This document shows positions 17,290 through 19,368 of a DNA stretch of 19,368 nucleotides, piece by piece (within the stretch, counting starts at the first letter, position 1; each line of letters opens with the position of its first letter). The notes under the pieces are model-generated. The model was not told the DNA's origin. It saw only the letters and a list, made by a program, of their open reading frames with translations, and searched no databases. The stretch spans positions 238,423 to 257,790 of the forward strand of contig PJRA01000196.1 of assembly GCA_016987375.1 (NCBI GenBank), given 5' to 3'. The position numbers and the translations under genes were made by a program. The stretch is from Brachionus koreanus (taxonomy: Eukaryota; Rotifera; Eurotatoria; Ploima; Brachionidae).

Positions 17290-17755
17290 CAATAGATGAA
17301 ACACTTAATGTATACTATATAAAACGATTAACTTAGTAGATTAAATGTACTATATAAAAAGTTATTTACTACATATTAAATTAAACACTTAAATAAAATT
17401 AATTGACACATTTGTAGAGAAAAAATTATAATGCTTGATAATTTTATTGATTAACTAAATAAAATTGACACTCTATTTAAAAAGGCCCATTAAAATCGGT
17501 TACACAATTTTTTAATAGAATACCACAATTTTTTAAAATGATACCACAATTATTAAATAAATGTACACAATTTTTAAAATAATCCATAAAAATAAAGATA
17601 AAGACTTAATTAAATAAAAAAACACTTATTATATAAAATTGACACTTATTTGATTAAGAAGACCACTAATTAATTAAAAAACTCATTATTTTTAATTTTT
17701 GACACTATTTTCAAATGTTGAAATTACTCAATATAAAAAGTGGAAGTAAAATAGA
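17290..17755 (+). repeat. Degenerate ~20-22-bp tandem repeat array upstream of the MULE transposase
   Basis: About 20 units can be lined up with a loose consensus of (G/A)ACAC(T/A)TATTT + AAATAAAATT. Examples: AACACTTATTATATAAAATT, GACACTTATTTGATTAAGAA, ACCACAATTTTTTAAAATGA, ACCACAATTATTAAATAAAT, GACACTCTATTTAAAAAG. Units vary between about 16 and 24 bp. The array ends about 40-50 bp before the transposase ATG. It probably represents the element's long terminal or subterminal region, where transposase-binding repeats are expected. Confidence 0.55.
17732..17740 (+). promoter_or_regulatory. TATA-box-like sequence of the MULE transposase
   Basis: TATAAAAAG lies about 52 bp before the ATG at 17792, inside the last repeat unit. 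Similar CTATATAAAA words occur earlier in the array (about 17316 and 17351), so this could be repeat composition and not a dedicated promoter. Confidence 0.35.
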
Positions 17756-17791
17756 AATAATTTAATTTCATGAAAATTAAAAAAATTTAAA

Positions 17792-19368
17792 ATGTCCAGT
17801 GCAAGCATTTTAGAAAATAACTTTGATGACACAGTCGAAGATGCTGAACCTTTAACAAAAAACAAAAGAAGCACAGGTAGGATTTTTGATTTTTTGCATG
17901 AATGCGAATCTTTAGATGAATTCAAGCGGCTAATTAAAGATCTTAGGTTCGTTAATATCGCTTGGCATTTTCATTTGACCAATCGACTAGCCGATTGTGA
18001 CAAGCATATTTACAATTGCAAACATCGGCGAAAAGGCTGCAAAAAAGCCATTTTTTTTCAAGTCAAAGCTGGTCAAACGCGTGGTACCGTGCACGTATCC
18101 GACAACGAGCATTCGAATCATCCCGAAGAAGAGATTTTGTAGCTATTCCGATTGCAGTCAAAGAGAAAATCAAATATTTGCGACAATTGGGTCAAACCAA
18201 AAGAAGCATAAAGAAGAATTTGATCAAAGAAGGGATACAACCGCCGACCTCATACAATACATCATCAACTCAGTTTCGATCGATAACAACAAAAACTGCA
18301 CTATGAATGAATTGAAAGAATGGTGCGAGTTGCATTCAACTATACCAGAGAACGACGACGATAAAGTGTTTGTTGGAAAATTCGAGTACGTAGTGATTCC
18401 GAATCAGATTTTTCACGTTTTTTTGACCTCAAAGCGTCTAATCAAAACTATAGAAAATTGTCAACATTTTTTGAGCGACGCAACATACAAACTTACGTAT
18501 GAAAATTTTCCGATCATAACTGGTGGTACAACCGATCGTAACAAAAGTTTACATCCCGTTGGCGTTGCTGTCACTAGAAACGAGACTGATGAAGATTATG
18601 GTTTTTTCTTTTCTTCTGTCAAAGAAACTTACGAAAAATGTTACGAAAAAAATCTTAACTTAACGATTTTAATCGCCGATAATGCGCCAGCAATCACAAA
18701 TGGTTTTCAAAAAGTTTTCGAACTCAAACAACGGGTTAATTGTTGGGCACACTTTTATCGAAATATAGAGTCACATTTGAGACCGGTTAACAAAGTCGAA
18801 GCAGCAAGAATTCTTGAAGACGTCAAACAAATTCAAAAAATTTTTGATCCACAATTATTTGCAACATCCGTAAAACTGTTTAGAGAGAAATGGAACTGGG
18901 TTAACAGTGCGTCGATTCAAACATTTTTGGATTATTTTGATTCTCAATGGTGTGCATATGGTCAGAACGCTTGGTTCGAAGGATACGATCCTGGTTTGCC
19001 TAGTACAAGTAACGCGCTCGAGTCGGTTCATGAGAAAATCAAGAAAGCATTAGACAAAAAACGACTAGGTTTGATTCCATTTTTGAATGTATGTCGAGAT
19101 AATATCATAAAAGAGTGGACTGTTGAACGTTCACCAACTCTCGTGTTACAAGATTCAAGTACAAGTGAAGTCAGAAATGTCGAAAATTTGAATCAAAAAG
19201 TATTCAATCATCATCCAATTATAGCTAAATCACATTTAGTTGAAGCTTATAAGTGGAATAACCAAAATAAAACAATTATTCATTTCAAAGATGATAATTA
19301 TTATTATTTAAACTCTTGCGACAAATCTGACATTTCGAAAGACGATTGCAAATCGTACAATCAAGCGT
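17792..19368 (+). pseudogene. MULE (Mutator-like) transposase, partial at the right edge, two apparent frameshifts
   Basis: It starts at ATG 17792. The first frame (to about 18139) carries a zinc finger of the FLYWCH/WRKY-GCM1 type with C76, C83, H107 and H110 (YNCKHRRKGC...NEHSNH). Between about 18131 and 18142 the reading moves to the next frame (VAIPIAVKEKIKYLRQLGQT), and near 18243-18250 it moves again, then stays open to the window end. Both changes have the direction of a lost base. The last part has the MULE catalytic domain: first Asp in FLSDATYKL (18477), second Asp in LIADNAPA (18678), C-x2-H in NCWAHF (18741-18752) and Glu in NALESVH (19020), all intact. In the cell it would bind its terminal repeats and cut and paste the element. 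Either recent decay or assembly errors explain the breaks. Its codon use is visibly richer in G/C than the surroundings. Confidence 0.8.

Larger units (their letters stand above)
17290..19368 (+). mobile_element. Mutator-like DNA transposon, left part
   Basis: It comprises the repeat array (17290-17755) and the transposase frame (17792 onward). The right terminus is outside the window, so terminal inverted repeats and the usual 8-11-bp target duplication cannot be checked. The left boundary is set by where the repeats become recognisable. Confidence 0.6.

Noticed and set aside
17728..17925. Minus-strand open frame over the MULE start
   Set aside because: Antisense of the zinc-finger part of the transposase.
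1..19368. CRISPR arrays, operons, prokaryotic promoters, rRNA or tRNA genes
   Set aside because: None seen; the introns and gene content are those of a eukaryote.

Overview
The window is a very AT-rich (roughly one quarter G+C by eye) stretch of animal nuclear DNA. The evidence is a ciliary coiled-coil gene (CCDC146) with GT-AG introns, a second small gene with a 56-bp intron, and relics of several eukaryotic transposon classes. Tiny introns, strong AT bias and transposon debris would fit a monogonont rotifer such as Brachionus, but the species is an inference and no marker gene settles it.

Layout. Bases 1-5621 hold the 5' half of CCDC146 on the minus strand: three coding exons (5621-5292, 5240-4411, 1243-701) separated by a 51-bp and a 3.17-kb intron, with the rest of the gene to the left of the window. 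The large intron is a graveyard: an ISXO2/IS1595-like transposase relic (1585-1825), a small element with terminal inverted repeats (1873-2050), an unrecognised 100-codon open frame (2274-2591) and several hairpins. Bases 6218-7349 and 12306-13412 are two minus-strand copies of a fucosyltransferase-like gene. Over about 1,026 bp they differ at one base, yet both flanks are clearly diverged, which points to gene conversion or another recent homogenisation. Copy 2 has an intact N-terminal membrane anchor; copy 1 is frameshifted in the anchor.

Between the copies lie a hairpin-dense block (7410-8447), a hAT transposase pseudogene (about 9950-11100) with a terminal-repeat-like sequence at 9711 and a possible retained intron, and a 5'-truncated LINE tail (11286-11557). 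After copy 2 come sequence related to 8990-9200 that carries a perfect 44-bp hairpin, a longer LINE 3' fragment with the end of the reverse transcriptase ORF (14409-15080), a two-exon gene for an 80-residue signal-peptide-like protein (16025-15727), and a FLYWCH-type zinc-finger relic (16475-16552).

The right end (about 17290-19368, continuing off the window) is a Mutator-like (MULE) element: an array of degenerate 20-22-bp repeats, a TATA-like box, then a transposase with an N-terminal zinc finger and a complete D-D-E core broken by two apparent frameshifts.

The host genes show no shared pathway. CCDC146 belongs to cilia/centrioles, the glycosyltransferases to the secretory pathway, and the small protein is unknown. 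The rest is mobile DNA in various stages of decay.
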